Assembly (NCBI GenBank): GCA_964554535.1
Contig: CAZKPB010000007.1
Span: 1-64,000 of the forward strand
Length of the DNA: 64,000 nucleotides
Source: DMER64 sp964554535
Lineage (GTDB): Bacteria > Bacteroidota > Bacteroidia > Bacteroidales > UBA932
Reading direction: 5' to 3'
Part shown: one piece after another, positions 51,518 to 60,656 of the stretch
Layout: each line of letters opens with the position of its first letter
Position numbering within the stretch: the first letter of the stretch is position 1
Notes under the pieces: generated by a model
Databases searched by the model: none
Seen by the model: the letters and a program-made list of their open reading frames with translations, nothing else
What the model was told of the DNA's origin: nothing
Made by a program: the position numbers and the translations under genes

Positions 51518-52196
51518 TCTCTCGCCCCTTTCCTTTGATGATGAGTACAATTTCGCCCTTGGGCGGATGGGTGCCGAACCATTGGATAAGTTCGGCCAGT
51601 GTGCCTCGGCGGTTCTCCTGGTGGATTTTGCTGATTTCACGGCTGACGCACGCCATACGGTCAGCTCCCAGATATTGGGACAATTGTTCCAGGGTCTTGA
51701 GCAGCCGATAGGGAGACTCATACACTATAAAGGTACGCGACTCGGCAGCCAAAAATTCCAAACGGGTTTTGCGACCTTTCTTTACAGGAAGAAATCCTTC
51801 AAAACAGAAGCGGTCGCAGGGAAAAGAGCTATTGACCAGCGCCGGCACAAAAGCGGTGGCGCCCGGAAGACAGTCCACTTCTATATCTCTTGCCACGCAG
51901 GCGCGTACCAGCATAAATCCGGGGTCGGAAATACCCGGTGTGCCGGCATCGCTAATCAGGGCCACGTTAAGGCCTTCGCGGATGCGCTCAGCCACGCGGT
52001 CGGCCTGGGTGTGTTCGTTGAATTTGTGGTGGGACTCGGTGCGGGTGTGGATGTCGTAACGCGCCAGCAACACACTGCTGGTACGGGTATCCTCGGCAAG
52101 AATGAGGTCTGCCTCTTTGAGCACGCGCACGGCCCTGAACGTGATGTCCTGCAGATTCCCGACGGGAGTGGGGACCACATACAGTTTAGCGCACAT
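51498..52196 (-). CDS. rsmI: 16S rRNA (cytidine-2'-O)-methyltransferase RsmI
   Basis: 232 residues with the SAM-dependent tetrapyrrole-methylase fold: LYVVPTPVGNLQDITFRAVR at the N-terminus, LILAEDTRTSSVLL, NVALISDAGTPGISDPGF, LPGATAFVPAL and FEGFLPVKKGR. It 2'-O-methylates C1402 of 16S rRNA. It overlaps the HHH gene by 20 bp and the upstream hypothetical by 11 bp. Confidence 0.95.
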   Translation of the reverse strand: MCAKLYVVPTPVGNLQDITFRAVRVLKEADLILAEDTRTSSVLLARYDIHTRTESHHKFNEHTQADRVAERIREGLNVALISDAGTPGISDPGFMLVRACVARDIEVDCLPGATAFVPALVNSSFPCDRFCFEGFLPVKKGRKTRLEFLAAESRTFIVYESPYRLLKTLEQLSQYLGADRMACVSREISKIHQENRRGTLAELIQWFGTHPPKGEIVLIIKGKGRENEQSEE

Positions 52197-52890
52197 ATTC
52201 TTCCATTTGATGCAGGAAACGGTGAACGGCGGGTGAAGTGACTTCCCAAGCGGGAAAATGTTTTGCCAGATAGTCCTCTACCATACGCATCGAAGCCATT
52301 TTTTCCATAGCTGCAATGGTTTGGATATATAGCGATTCATCCCAGTTGAACAGCACTTTTACAAACAGGTAGCGGTCGTTGGTGGATATGGACTCGTTGA
52401 GCGGTTTGCGTTCTCTTTTTTGTACCAGTACTTCTGCCACGGTGGGAACTTGTGCCATTGTGGCAAACAGGTCGCCTACGGTCGATACGGGGGTTGCCTG
52501 GGCGCGCTGGGGACGGGTACGGGTCGGCGTTTTTGCAACGGTCGGGTTTTGCGCAGGTGTCATAACGGGCAGAGGAGTCACTTCTGCCAGACAGGGTTCG
52601 GGAAGGAGTTGGGGTTCCGGGACCACTTCCTGTGGGGCAATAACTTCGTGCGGAATGGTTTCCCGGTCTACGGCGTCTTGCGCCAAAGCCTCATTAAAAC
52701 TGACAGGAGGCATATCAAAGGCAAATTCTTCATCCATGTCCCTGAGTTTGGTGGGTGTCTGGATTACCGGCCGGACAGGTTGGAGCTCAGAAATTTGTGC
52801 CTGATCCAAAGACTGTTGGTATAAGATGTCCACCTTGGCATTTAATTGCTCTATGAGCGCTTTCAGCTGGTTGTATTCTGCAGAGTTCAT
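52186..52890 (-). CDS. Conserved Bacteroidota hypothetical protein
   Basis: 234 residues. The N-terminal helix (YNQLKALIEQLNAKVDILYQQ) looks like a short coiled coil. The middle is low-complexity, rich in Pro, Thr and Glu (about 60-145). The C-terminal 80 residues (LNESISTNDRYLFVKVLFNWDESLYIQTI ... VHRFLHQMEEYV) match a conserved domain I have seen in Bacteroidales proteins of unknown role. No signal or membrane segment. Part of a tight gene run from ahcY to rsmI. Confidence 0.75.
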   Translation of the reverse strand: MNSAEYNQLKALIEQLNAKVDILYQQSLDQAQISELQPVRPVIQTPTKLRDMDEEFAFDMPPVSFNEALAQDAVDRETIPHEVIAPQEVVPEPQLLPEPCLAEVTPLPVMTPAQNPTVAKTPTRTRPQRAQATPVSTVGDLFATMAQVPTVAEVLVQKRERKPLNESISTNDRYLFVKVLFNWDESLYIQTIAAMEKMASMRMVEDYLAKHFPAWEVTSPAVHRFLHQMEEYVR

Positions 52891-52914
52891 AGCACCAAAT
52901 TTACAAAAAAAAGC

Positions 52915-53628
52915 CTATTGTGGAATAAAGCGGTAGACAATTTCACCGCTTTGTTTGGAAGGGGCATTGGACTGTGCGGTAAAACGGCTTTGGAGGGCGG
53001 CACGCACGGCAAATTCTTGCAGGCAGTGGTCCTGCGACGAGAAATCGGTCACTATGGCGGCGTGTACCACATAGCCCTTGGGGTCTACCTGAATGGCCAC
53101 GGTGACGTCCCCGCCGCCCATGCATTTGTATACCGGGATGGGCAGGTGCATGGCTTTACGTCCTTCCAGGGTGTATTCCAATACGGAGGGGCCGGTATAG
53201 GCCGGCACATTCTGCTTTTTTTCTTTTTTGGCGGGAGCAGCGGCCACTTCCTCTACTCCCTGCTCGTTCTCCACTGCCTTGCGGGCAGCGTCCAGTTTGT
53301 CTTGGAGCGCTTTGGCCTCGTCGTACACCTGGTTGGGGTTGAGGTGGCGGTCGTCCCTGAGGGCGCGGTTGCGCGTGGTGGCGTCAACGGCCACGTTACG
53401 GCTCTGCTGTTGCACGCCCCTGATAAGGTCTTCCACCTCGGCACTGAGCTGGGCGTGGCGCTCCTCTTTGCGTTCCTGTGCTTCCTGCTCTTCCTGTTTG
53501 GTGAAATCAAGCACAAACGACGATTCTGTCTGTACCATTGAGTTAATCTGGTACAAGAGGAATCCTATAAGGACTACCAGGTGTACTATGACGGTCAGGT
53601 ATAGACCTACGCGTTTTTCTGCCTTCAT
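52915..53628 (-). CDS. TonB-like protein (membrane anchor, coiled coil, TonB_C-like domain)
   Basis: 237 residues. One N-terminal membrane helix (LYLTVIVHLVVLIGFLLYQI), then a charged, probably coiled-coil stretch (about 43-70), a linker and a C-terminal domain (about 150-237: YTLEGRKAMHLPIPVYKCMGGGDVTVAIQVDPKGYVVHAAIV). The last part resembles the TonB C-terminal fold. Its topology fits an energy transducer spanning the periplasm, possibly with the ExbB/ExbD proteins encoded at 60168-62452. It lies 6 bp after udk. Confidence 0.78.
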   Translation of the reverse strand: MKAEKRVGLYLTVIVHLVVLIGFLLYQINSMVQTESSFVLDFTKQEEQEAQERKEERHAQLSAEVEDLIRGVQQQSRNVAVDATTRNRALRDDRHLNPNQVYDEAKALQDKLDAARKAVENEQGVEEVAAAPAKKEKKQNVPAYTGPSVLEYTLEGRKAMHLPIPVYKCMGGGDVTVAIQVDPKGYVVHAAIVTDFSSQDHCLQEFAVRAALQSRFTAQSNAPSKQSGEIVYRFIPQ

Positions 53629-53634
53629 GGGAAG

Positions 53635-54249
53635 TTATGCTTTGGCCAAGGCCTGTTGGATGGTAGCCATCAACATAGCTATGGCTACGGTGTTGTGGCC
53701 TCCCTGGGGTACAATGATGTCGGCGTAACGTTTGGAAGGTTCAATGAATTGCAGGTGCATGGGTTTGACCGTTTTGTCGTAGCGTTCAAGGACTTTGTTG
53801 ACCGAACGGCCGCGTTCCACTATGTCGCGGAAAATGACGCGTGAAAGGCGGTCGTCGGCATCGGCATCCACAAAAATTTTGATATCCATGGCATTGCGTA
53901 GCGCAGGGTCGGAAAAGATCAGAATGCCTTCCACAATGATAATCTGGGTGGGTTCAATGTGGACGGTATTTTTGGAACGGGTGCAGGTGATGTACGAGTA
54001 AATAGGTTGTTCTATGGCCTGTCCTTGTTTTAACTGACTGATATGCTGCGCCATAAGATCCCAGTCGATGGCCGAAGGATGGTCAAAGTTGAGCTCCTGA
54101 CGCTCTTCAAGTGGCAGGTGCGAGTTGTCTTTATAGTATGAGTCTTGCGGTATTACAGTGACTTGAGTGGAATCAAGCCCTTCCATAATTTTGTTGACCA
54201 CAGTGGTTTTTCCGGAACCGGTCCCTCCGGCAATGCCAATGACTAACAT
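53635..54249 (-). CDS. udk: Uridine kinase
   Basis: 204 residues. The P-loop is in VIGIAGGTGSGKTTVVNKI. IPQDSYYKDNSHLPLEER, NFDHPSAIDWDLM, IIVEGILIFSDPALRNAMDIKIFVDADADDRLSRVIFRD and the RD-ERGRSV segment are Udk hallmarks. It phosphorylates uridine and cytidine for salvage. It follows asnS by 11 bp. Confidence 0.96.
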   Translation of the reverse strand: MLVIGIAGGTGSGKTTVVNKIMEGLDSTQVTVIPQDSYYKDNSHLPLEERQELNFDHPSAIDWDLMAQHISQLKQGQAIEQPIYSYITCTRSKNTVHIEPTQIIIVEGILIFSDPALRNAMDIKIFVDADADDRLSRVIFRDIVERGRSVNKVLERYDKTVKPMHLQFIEPSKRYADIIVPQGGHNTVAIAMLMATIQQALAKA

Positions 54250-54260
54250 AGTATAGCGGT

Positions 54261-55652
54261 TTAAAAATCAGCGGTTTTTGGAGTGCGAGGGAAGGGAATG
54301 ACGTCGCGGATGTTGGCCATGCCGGTAACAAACAGCAACAGGCGTTCAAAGCCCAGGCCAAAGCCCGAGTGGGGGGCCGAGCCAAAGCGGCGGGTGTCCA
54401 GGTACCACCAGAGGTTTTCCTGGTTCATACCCAGTTCTTCCACTCGGGCAATCAGTTTGTCGTAACTTTCTTCACGCTGTGAACCTCCAATGATTTCTCC
54501 AATCTTGGGGAAGAGCACGTCCATGGCGCGTACGGTTGTGCCGTCCGCGTTCTGCTTCATATAGAAAGCCTTGATGTCTTTGGGATAGTCTGTAAGGATA
54601 ACGGGCTTCTTGAAGTGTTTTTCCACTAAATAGCGTTCGTGTTCGCTCTGCAAATCAATGCCCCACGATACCGGATATTCAAATTTCTGTCCGCTCTTGA
54701 CAAGAATATCCACGCCTTCCGTATAGGGCAGGCGCACAAATTCCGTGTTGCATACACTTTCCAGACGTTCAATCAGTTCTTTGTCAAACATATTGTTGAG
54801 GAACTGCAGGTCGGCGGCGCAGTTGTCCAAAGCGTAACGAACCAGGTATTTGATGAAATCTTCCGCCAGGTCCATATTTTCCTTGATTTCATAGAAGGCC
54901 ATTTCCGGTTCCACCATCCAGAATTCGGACAGGTGACGGGGGGTGTTGCTGTTTTCTGCACGGAAGGTGGGACCAAAGGTGTAGATTTCTCCCAAAGCCA
55001 TGGCGCCCAGTTCCCCTTCCAGTTGGCCGCTTACGGTAAGGCTGGTCTGGCGGCCGAAGAAGTCCTGTGCATAGTCAATGGCACCGTCTTCCGTACGGGG
55101 AAGTTTGTTCAGGTCCAGAGTGGTCACCTGAAACATGGCACCGGCACCTTCACAGTCAGAGGCGGTGATAAGCGGGGTGTGCAGGTAGACAAACCCTTTG
55201 TCGTTAAAATATTTGTGAATGGCAAAAGCCATGGCGTGACGTATACGCAATACGGCGCCAAAGGTATTGGTGCGGGGGCGCAGGTGGGCAATCTCACGCA
55301 GGAATTCCATACTGTGACCTTTTTTCTGGAGCGGGTAGGTGTTGGGGTCGGCCGTGCCGTAGACTTCCAACTCTTTGGCCTGAATTTCCACAGCCTGTCC
55401 GCTGCCGATGGAAGGCACCAGAGCGCCCAGTACGCAAAGGCAGGCACCTGTGGTGACTGTTTTGAGTTGCTCTTCCGAAAAGGCGGTCATATCACAGACA
55501 ATCTGAATGTTGTGAATTATTGAGCCGTCATTCAAGGCAATAAAGGTAATGTTTTTGTTGCCGCGTTTGGTGCGAACCCAACCTTTCACCAGTACGTCAG
55601 TGCCGGGTTGCATTTTAAGAAGGTCTTTTATTTTGGTGCGAGGTAGTGCCAT
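54261..55652 (-). CDS. asnS: Asparaginyl-tRNA synthetase
   Basis: 463 residues. The N-terminal OB-fold anticodon domain has DVLVKGWVRTKRGNKNITFIALNDGS. The class II motifs are FRAENSNTPRHLSEFWMVEPEMAF (motif 2) and GFGLGFERLLLFVTGMANIRDVIPFPRTP (motif 3), the latter typical of AsnRS rather than AspRS. It charges tRNA-Asn, whose gene is at 1131-1204, so a GatCAB indirect route is not required for Asn. It lies 13 bp downstream of ahcY. Confidence 0.97.
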   Translation of the reverse strand: MALPRTKIKDLLKMQPGTDVLVKGWVRTKRGNKNITFIALNDGSIIHNIQIVCDMTAFSEEQLKTVTTGACLCVLGALVPSIGSGQAVEIQAKELEVYGTADPNTYPLQKKGHSMEFLREIAHLRPRTNTFGAVLRIRHAMAFAIHKYFNDKGFVYLHTPLITASDCEGAGAMFQVTTLDLNKLPRTEDGAIDYAQDFFGRQTSLTVSGQLEGELGAMALGEIYTFGPTFRAENSNTPRHLSEFWMVEPEMAFYEIKENMDLAEDFIKYLVRYALDNCAADLQFLNNMFDKELIERLESVCNTEFVRLPYTEGVDILVKSGQKFEYPVSWGIDLQSEHERYLVEKHFKKPVILTDYPKDIKAFYMKQNADGTTVRAMDVLFPKIGEIIGGSQREESYDKLIARVEELGMNQENLWWYLDTRRFGSAPHSGFGLGFERLLLFVTGMANIRDVIPFPRTPKTADF

Positions 55653-55665
55653 AATGGTATGTATG

Positions 55666-57060
55666 TTAATAACGATAATAATCGGGTTTGAAGGGCCCCT
55701 GAACAGGAACGCCTATGTAATCGGCCTGTTTGGGGGTGAGTTGGGTGAGCTGTGCCCCCAGATAGTCCAGGTGCAGGCGGGCCACTTCTTCATCCAGGTT
55801 TTTGGGCAACTGGTATACGCCTAATTTGTAATTGTCTTTCCAGAGGCTGATCTGAGCCAGCGTCTGGTTGGTGAACGAATTGCTCATCACAAAAGACGAA
55901 TGACCGGTAGCGCAACCCAAATTGACCAAACGTCCTTCTGCCAGCAGCAGGATGGCGTGGGAATCGGGAAAGATGAATTTGTCCACTTGAGGCTTTATGT
56001 TGACTTTGCGTATACCCGGATAGTTTTCCAGTGCATCCACCTGAATTTCATTGTCAAAATGGCCAATGTTGCATACAATGGCGTGGTCGCGCATGCGGGC
56101 CATATGTTCTATGCGGATGATGTCGCAGTTGCCGGTGGTGGTGACAAAAATCCGGCCTTCTTCCAAGCAGTTTTCCAGGCGGCGCACCTCAAAACCCTCA
56201 ATGGCGGCCTGCAGGGCGCAGATGGGATCAATTTCCGTCACCAATACGCGGGCGCCGTAGGAGCGCAGACTGCGGGCACAACCTTTGCCCACGTCCCCAT
56301 AACCGCATACAACGGCCACTTTGCCCGCTATCATCACGTCAGTGGCACGTTTGATGCCGTCTGCCAGTGATTCGTGGCAACCGTAAAGGTTGTCGAATTT
56401 GGATTTGGTAACCGAATCGTTGACGTTGATGGCCGGGAACAACAATTCTTTGCGTTCACACATCTGGTACAGGCGGTGCACGCCGGTGGTGGTTTCTTCG
56501 CTGACACCCTTGATGGCGGCCGCCATTTTGCTCCACATTCCGGGATGTTCCTGCAAGGTGCGGCGCAGGGTGGCGGCAATCACTTTTTCTTCATGAGAGC
56601 CTGTCATGGAATCCAGTACCGAGGCGTCTTTTTCTGCGGCAACGCCTTTATGGACCAGGAGCGTGGCATCTCCTCCGTCATCCACAATCAGATGGGGGCC
56701 TTCGCCGCCGGGAAATTGCAGGGCCTGCAGGGTGCACCACCAATAATCTTCCAGGCTTTCCCCTTTCCAGGCAAATACGCTCACTCCGTCCTGCGCTATG
56801 GCCGCGGCCGCGTGGTCCTGTGTGGAGAAAATGTTGCAGGAGCACCAGCGGACCGTGGCTCCCAACGCCTTAAGGGTTTCAATCAGCACGGCGGTCTGGA
56901 TGGTCATGTGCAGGCTACCCATAATGCGGGCGCCCTTGAGCGGTTGTTCCTTGGCGTATTTGGCTCTCACAGCCATAAGGCCGGGCATCTCGCGCTCGGC
57001 CATTTCAATTTCTTTGCGGCCGAAGTCGGCCAGTTGTATATCCTTTACTTTATAGTCCAT
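55666..57060 (-). CDS. ahcY: Adenosylhomocysteinase
   Basis: 464 residues. NAD-binding signature VVCGYGDVGKGCARSLRSYGARVLVTE. Substrate residues are in GSLHMTIQTAVLIETL, FSTQDHAAAAIAQ, DGGDATLLVHKG and VNDSVTKSKFDNLYGC. The C-terminus GPFKPDYYRY is the conserved Lys-Tyr tail that closes the NAD site. It splits S-adenosylhomocysteine to adenosine and homocysteine. TACCTTTG at 57094-57101 gives a leader of about 30 nt, too short for a SAH riboswitch. Confidence 0.97.
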   Translation of the reverse strand: MDYKVKDIQLADFGRKEIEMAEREMPGLMAVRAKYAKEQPLKGARIMGSLHMTIQTAVLIETLKALGATVRWCSCNIFSTQDHAAAAIAQDGVSVFAWKGESLEDYWWCTLQALQFPGGEGPHLIVDDGGDATLLVHKGVAAEKDASVLDSMTGSHEEKVIAATLRRTLQEHPGMWSKMAAAIKGVSEETTTGVHRLYQMCERKELLFPAINVNDSVTKSKFDNLYGCHESLADGIKRATDVMIAGKVAVVCGYGDVGKGCARSLRSYGARVLVTEIDPICALQAAIEGFEVRRLENCLEEGRIFVTTTGNCDIIRIEHMARMRDHAIVCNIGHFDNEIQVDALENYPGIRKVNIKPQVDKFIFPDSHAILLLAEGRLVNLGCATGHSSFVMSNSFTNQTLAQISLWKDNYKLGVYQLPKNLDEEVARLHLDYLGAQLTQLTPKQADYIGVPVQGPFKPDYYRY

Positions 57061-57093
57061 ACGTAATTATTTGCAATGGTCTTGTACAAACTG

Positions 57094-57101
57094 CAAAGGT
57101 A
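57094..57101 (-). promoter_or_regulatory. -7 element for ahcY
   Basis: CAAAGGTA on the plus strand is TACCTTTG on the minus strand, 33 nt before the ATG at 57060. It probably drives ahcY-asnS-udk and the genes beyond. Confidence 0.6.
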
Positions 57102-57150
57102 ACAAAATTGTGCGTAGTGCCTAATGAAAGTGTTTGGGGCGGGAGGTCGC

Positions 57151-57948
57151 CTACAGATGGAGCACACTGCGCAGGGCTTTGTAGCCGGCAGTGCTGATCT
57201 GGATGTGTTCTCCGTTTTTGAGCAGGATAAGATGTTGCTCGCCGTAACGTTCTATGCGGCTGATGGCCGTTACGTTGACCAGGTAGGAGCGGTGCACGCG
57301 CACAAATTGAGTCCCGGGCAGGCTCTCTTGAAACGATTTGAGGGTCTGTTCCTTCAGCCAGCGTCCCTCGCCGGTGACCAGATTTACATAATCTCCCTCG
57401 GCCTTGAGGTACAACAGGTCGGTGCAGGGGATGATTTTAAGGGTGTCTCCGGTGCGTACCGATACCCGATCCATGGGGGTTACGGAGGCTGCTTCCGATG
57501 CGGCGGCCGGTTCGCGGGGGGCCTCCTGCCGGGCTTCTTCCGGATTTTCCGAGCGGGCGCTACGGGCATTCCACAGCAGGAAAATCAGCGCGTACAAGCC
57601 CTGCAGGAAGACGCGCAACCCAAGGGAATCCCTGTATACGGCAAACTCGCCGGCAGCCAGGAGGATGTTCATGACGGCCACCTCGGCTCCAATGTTCCAG
57701 ACTATCCAGAGGATAAATTGTACGTAGGCGGGCATCCCGTACCGGCTCATCCGGTGCAGGAAACAGACGGCGCACCCCAGAGTGCAGGCACACAGCAGGG
57801 CGTTGTACCAGATGGCCGTGTCAATGAGGGTTACCCAAAATCCGGCAAAGTACGCATAAAGGGCTGCGGCCGCAAGGACCGCAGCACCGTAAAAGATGGC
57901 GTTGTATTTACTTAATCTCTCCACCGCCAAAGACACATTCCGCTTCAA
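57151..57948 (-). CDS. Membrane-anchored LytTR DNA-binding protein
   Basis: 265 residues. Four hydrophobic segments lie in residues 15-130. After a Glu/Ala linker, the last 100 residues are a LytTR domain: VRTGDTLKIIPCTDLLYLKAEGDYVNLVT, WLKEQTLKSFQESLPGTQFVRVHRSYLVN, RIERYGEQHLILLKNGEHIQIS. It binds DNA without a receiver domain, so membrane sensing may control it. It overlaps the LiaF-like gene by 41 bp, a pairing common in Bacteroidota. Confidence 0.9.
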   Translation of the reverse strand: MKRNVSLAVERLSKYNAIFYGAAVLAAAALYAYFAGFWVTLIDTAIWYNALLCACTLGCAVCFLHRMSRYGMPAYVQFILWIVWNIGAEVAVMNILLAAGEFAVYRDSLGLRVFLQGLYALIFLLWNARSARSENPEEARQEAPREPAAASEAASVTPMDRVSVRTGDTLKIIPCTDLLYLKAEGDYVNLVTGEGRWLKEQTLKSFQESLPGTQFVRVHRSYLVNVTAISRIERYGEQHLILLKNGEHIQISTAGYKALRSVLHL

Positions 57949-58705
57949 TAATCAGTTTGGAACCGGGCTGTACGGGCTTTATCCCGGGGTAACGTTTGTC
58001 GGAAAAGCCTCCGAATACGCAGTGCGAACGCAATTCCACATTCCAGTCTTCCGGAATGAGCAGTGTGACGCCCCCAAAGACGGATTTGATAGTAAGGGTA
58101 CTTACGCCGTCGGGCAGGGAGGTGCGGCGCAAGTCCAGGGTGGCACCCCCAAAGACGGTTTCTATGGAGCCGCCGCGGAAGACGGGTTCCAAAAATACTT
58201 GTTCGCTTCCGTTGAACAAATAATCAAAATGGATGTATCCGTCGGGGGATGTTTCCGCATCTGCGTAGAAACGGTCCCCGTTGCATCCGCGGGTGCCTGT
58301 AAAGTGCCCCCCGTTGCAATCTTTGTCGGCACGTGAGCGTACTACTATAATGAGTCCGATGGCAATAAATACCAAAGGCCACAGGTTGTGCCAGTTCATT
58401 GTGTAGAGCCATCCGTCAAGGTGAAAGACGTTGCCTATGCGGGGCAGCAGGAACAGTATACCCACGGTGCAGAAAATGATGCCTTGGGTTATCTGGCGTT
58501 TGGCTATTGACACAATGCCCACCAGAATAACCAGCATTTGCCAGGACAGCAAGAGGCGCCGCCAGGCGTAAGGAATCCAGCCGGTATTGTTGGCCAGCAG
58601 CACGAGTCCCACAATAACAAATATAAGGCCCACTACAATGGTGCCCGTTGAGAGTTCCCGCGTTTTTCTTTGAGGTTCCCGAGGTTGAGGATCAAGTATT
58701 TCCAT
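57908..58705 (-). CDS. LiaF-like membrane protein (DUF5668 plus LiaF C-terminal domain)
   Basis: 265 residues from ATG 58705. Four short helices (about 22-125, including IVVGLIFVIVGLVLLANN and LWPLVFIAIGLIIVV) form the DUF5668-like half. The soluble C-terminal half (about 165-265) has repeated VFGG turns (SIETVFGGATLDLR, KSVFGGVTLLIPEDWNVEL, HCVFGGFSDKR, ECVFGGGEIK), typical of LiaF-like envelope-stress proteins. It is co-transcribed with the LytTR gene. TACCTTTG at 58746-58753 lies about 40 nt upstream. Confidence 0.88.
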   Translation of the reverse strand: MEILDPQPREPQRKTRELSTGTIVVGLIFVIVGLVLLANNTGWIPYAWRRLLLSWQMLVILVGIVSIAKRQITQGIIFCTVGILFLLPRIGNVFHLDGWLYTMNWHNLWPLVFIAIGLIIVVRSRADKDCNGGHFTGTRGCNGDRFYADAETSPDGYIHFDYLFNGSEQVFLEPVFRGGSIETVFGGATLDLRRTSLPDGVSTLTIKSVFGGVTLLIPEDWNVELRSHCVFGGFSDKRYPGIKPVQPGSKLIIEAECVFGGGEIK

Positions 58706-58745
58706 AATGTGTAAAGTTAAAATAATTTGTGAATCCTGATAGTGG

Positions 58746-58753
58746 CAAAGGTA
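58746..58753 (-). promoter_or_regulatory. -7 element for the LiaF-like/LytTR operon
   Basis: CAAAGGTA on the plus strand is TACCTTTG on the minus strand, 40 nt before ATG 58705. Confidence 0.6.
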
Positions 58754-58829
58754 GCCGCACCGGGATTCACAAACAATTCCCAATCGTTAAACGGGGGGAT
58801 TTTCCCCGACCAATGGCGGGTTATCTACG

Positions 58830-60089
58830 TTAAAAGGCTATGCCCATAGCCTGGCAAATCTTCTTGGGAACATCCGTATTGTCCATACGACCGCCAAACA
58901 GGTGGCTTCCCGCACCATAAGCGTATACGGGAACCGGGCATCCGGTATGGCCCGATGTGGTCCATCCGATTTTGGCGCGCGTATTCATGGCCGCCACTTC
59001 TTTGGCCTGGTCCCTGAGCTGAGAATTGTTCAGCAAGTCAATGGACGAGGTTTGGCTGTCCAGTTCATTAAAATTCATTACGTACTGGCTGGTGTCGCCC
59101 AAGGTCAATCCGCCGGTCTCGTGGTCTGCGGTGACCACAATCAATGTTTCGTGCGGGTGGTTGCGGGCAAATTCCAGAGCTACTTCCACGGCCTGTGACA
59201 GGTCCATGGTTTCCAGAATAGCGGCTTTTGCGTCGTTTGAATGGCAGGCAAAGTCTATTTTACCGGCTTCACTCATAAGGAAAAAACCTTTTTCATTTTC
59301 CAGGCAACTGATGGCTACCTGAACAATATCGGCCTGTGAAATGTCATCCGGTTTGCGGTCAAGGGCGTAAGGCACTTCCCTTAGGAAGTTTTTATCTTTT
59401 GCCTGCAGCAGAATAGCCTTCTTGGGTTTTACGGACAAGGCGTTGAATTCATCCTTACCGAAAATAAATGTGTAACCGCCCTGCTCCAGGAGGGGTACTA
59501 CGGACGGCTGGTCTCTTTTGAGGCCGGTTTCTGACAGGAAACCGCCTCCGCCAAAGAAGTCATATCCCGACTGAGGTAGTTGCAGGGCAATATTGTAGTA
59601 GTCGTTGCGGCTGATGTTATGGGCGTAGAAAGCGGCCGGGGTGGCGTGGTTAAGGCATACGGTGGAGGTAATTCCCACTTTGTAGCCGGCGTTCTTGATT
59701 TTTTGGGCAATGGAGGTCAGGACTGTGACCGAGTCGGGGGCCAGCCCCAGCATTCCGTTTTTGGTTTTGCTGCCGGTGGACAGGGCCGTCCCCGCTGCGG
59801 AAGAGCAGGTGATGATATTACTGGCGCTGAAGGTGGTAATGAGGCCCAATTCAGGAAATTGGGTAAAGGACATCTCGGTGGTGGCAATGCCTTTGCCCTG
59901 GGTATATGCCAGGTAGTCTTCAGAAAGAGCTACCTGTGCCAGTCCCATACCGTCTCCAATAAAGTAGAACACATATTTGGCTTTATCCTGAGTGCTTTCC
60001 TGCATGGTAAGACAGGCACAGGAAGTACTCTGCAGCCCCAGGATAACAAGCAAGATCAGCAGAGACAGAGTAGAAAAGATTTTTTTCAT
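58830..60089 (-). CDS. phoA: Alkaline phosphatase
   Basis: 419 residues. The N-terminus has a hydrophobic signal and a Cys-rich STSCACL region, possibly a lipobox. The metal and catalytic motifs are YVFYFIGDGMGLAQ, CSSAAGTALSTGSKTKNG with the nucleophilic Ser, NHATPAAFYAHN, MSEAGKIDFACHSNDA, VVTADHETGGLTLG and SGHTGCPVPVYAYG. The residue before the nucleophile is Ser where E. coli PhoA has Asp. It releases phosphate from monoesters in the periplasm or at the surface. The promoter TATCTTTG (60109-60116) lies behind the ExbD terminator, so it is transcribed alone. Confidence 0.93.
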   Translation of the reverse strand: MKKIFSTLSLLILLVILGLQSTSCACLTMQESTQDKAKYVFYFIGDGMGLAQVALSEDYLAYTQGKGIATTEMSFTQFPELGLITTFSASNIITCSSAAGTALSTGSKTKNGMLGLAPDSVTVLTSIAQKIKNAGYKVGITSTVCLNHATPAAFYAHNISRNDYYNIALQLPQSGYDFFGGGGFLSETGLKRDQPSVVPLLEQGGYTFIFGKDEFNALSVKPKKAILLQAKDKNFLREVPYALDRKPDDISQADIVQVAISCLENEKGFFLMSEAGKIDFACHSNDAKAAILETMDLSQAVEVALEFARNHPHETLIVVTADHETGGLTLGDTSQYVMNFNELDSQTSSIDLLNNSQLRDQAKEVAAMNTRAKIGWTTSGHTGCPVPVYAYGAGSHLFGGRMDNTDVPKKICQAMGIAF

Positions 60090-60108
60090 TAGAATTAGTA
60101 TATGGATA

Positions 60109-60116
60109 CAAAGATA
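60109..60116 (-). promoter_or_regulatory. -7 element for phoA
   Basis: CAAAGATA on the plus strand is TATCTTTG on the minus strand, 19 nt before the ATG at 60089. Confidence 0.65.
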
Positions 60117-60150
60117 AAAAAAAGGGGGACTGAAACAGTCCCCTTTTTTA
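60117..60150 (-). terminator. Terminator of the exbB-exbD operon
   Basis: GGGGACTG/CAGTCCCC stem with an AAA loop, flanked by A7 and T6, so it can act on both strands. It ends the minus-strand exbD transcript 18 bp after its stop. Confidence 0.9.
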
Positions 60151-60167
60151 AACCGATAAACGGATTA

Positions 60168-60644
60168 TTAGAATTGTTTTTGTGCTTTTTTGCGTGCGGA
60201 GTACATAATCTTCAAGGCGCTGCAGCGACGAAGCTCTTGCTTTACGTCAGTTACAATCCCCATACGGGTGCCTTCATCCACTTTCAACACAACGGTCATA
60301 AAGGGACGGTCGGATTCACTCATTGATTCACGCGCAGCGGCCACAAAGTCGCGGATATCTTCAACAGTACTGAACGAGTCATTCAACTGGATACGGGCAT
60401 CAGTACCGTATTGGGCCTGATATGAGGGAAGCGGGGTACCAATGTTGATATAACTGGACAAGTCTTTGCGGTCCAACTTTGCAACTTCTGATGCTTCCGG
60501 AACTTTGACGGCAACCACACGGTCGGTCTGGCGGAAACTAACTGAAATCATAAAGAAGAACAACAACATGAATACAATGTCGGGTAGGGAGGCCGTACTA
60601 AGCGGCGGCAGGGTTTTCTTATTACCTTTTTTAAATGTTGCCAT
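60168..60644 (-). CDS. exbD: ExbD/TolR-family protein (second copy)
   Basis: 158 residues. One N-terminal membrane helix carries the conserved Asp in PLSTASLPDIVFMLLFFFMISVSF. The periplasmic part is a TolR-like fold (VVAVKVPEASEVAKLDRKD ... SDRPFMTVVLKVDEGTRMGIVTDVKQELR). It works with ExbB to convert proton flow into TonB movement. It lies 12 bp after the first exbD. Confidence 0.93.
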   Translation of the reverse strand: MATFKKGNKKTLPPLSTASLPDIVFMLLFFFMISVSFRQTDRVVAVKVPEASEVAKLDRKDLSSYINIGTPLPSYQAQYGTDARIQLNDSFSTVEDIRDFVAAARESMSESDRPFMTVVLKVDEGTRMGIVTDVKQELRRCSALKIMYSARKKAQKQF

Positions 60645-60656
60645 AGTAAGTTCCTC

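Noticed and set aside
57061..57093. SAH riboswitch before ahcY
   Set aside because: The predicted leader is only about 30 nt.
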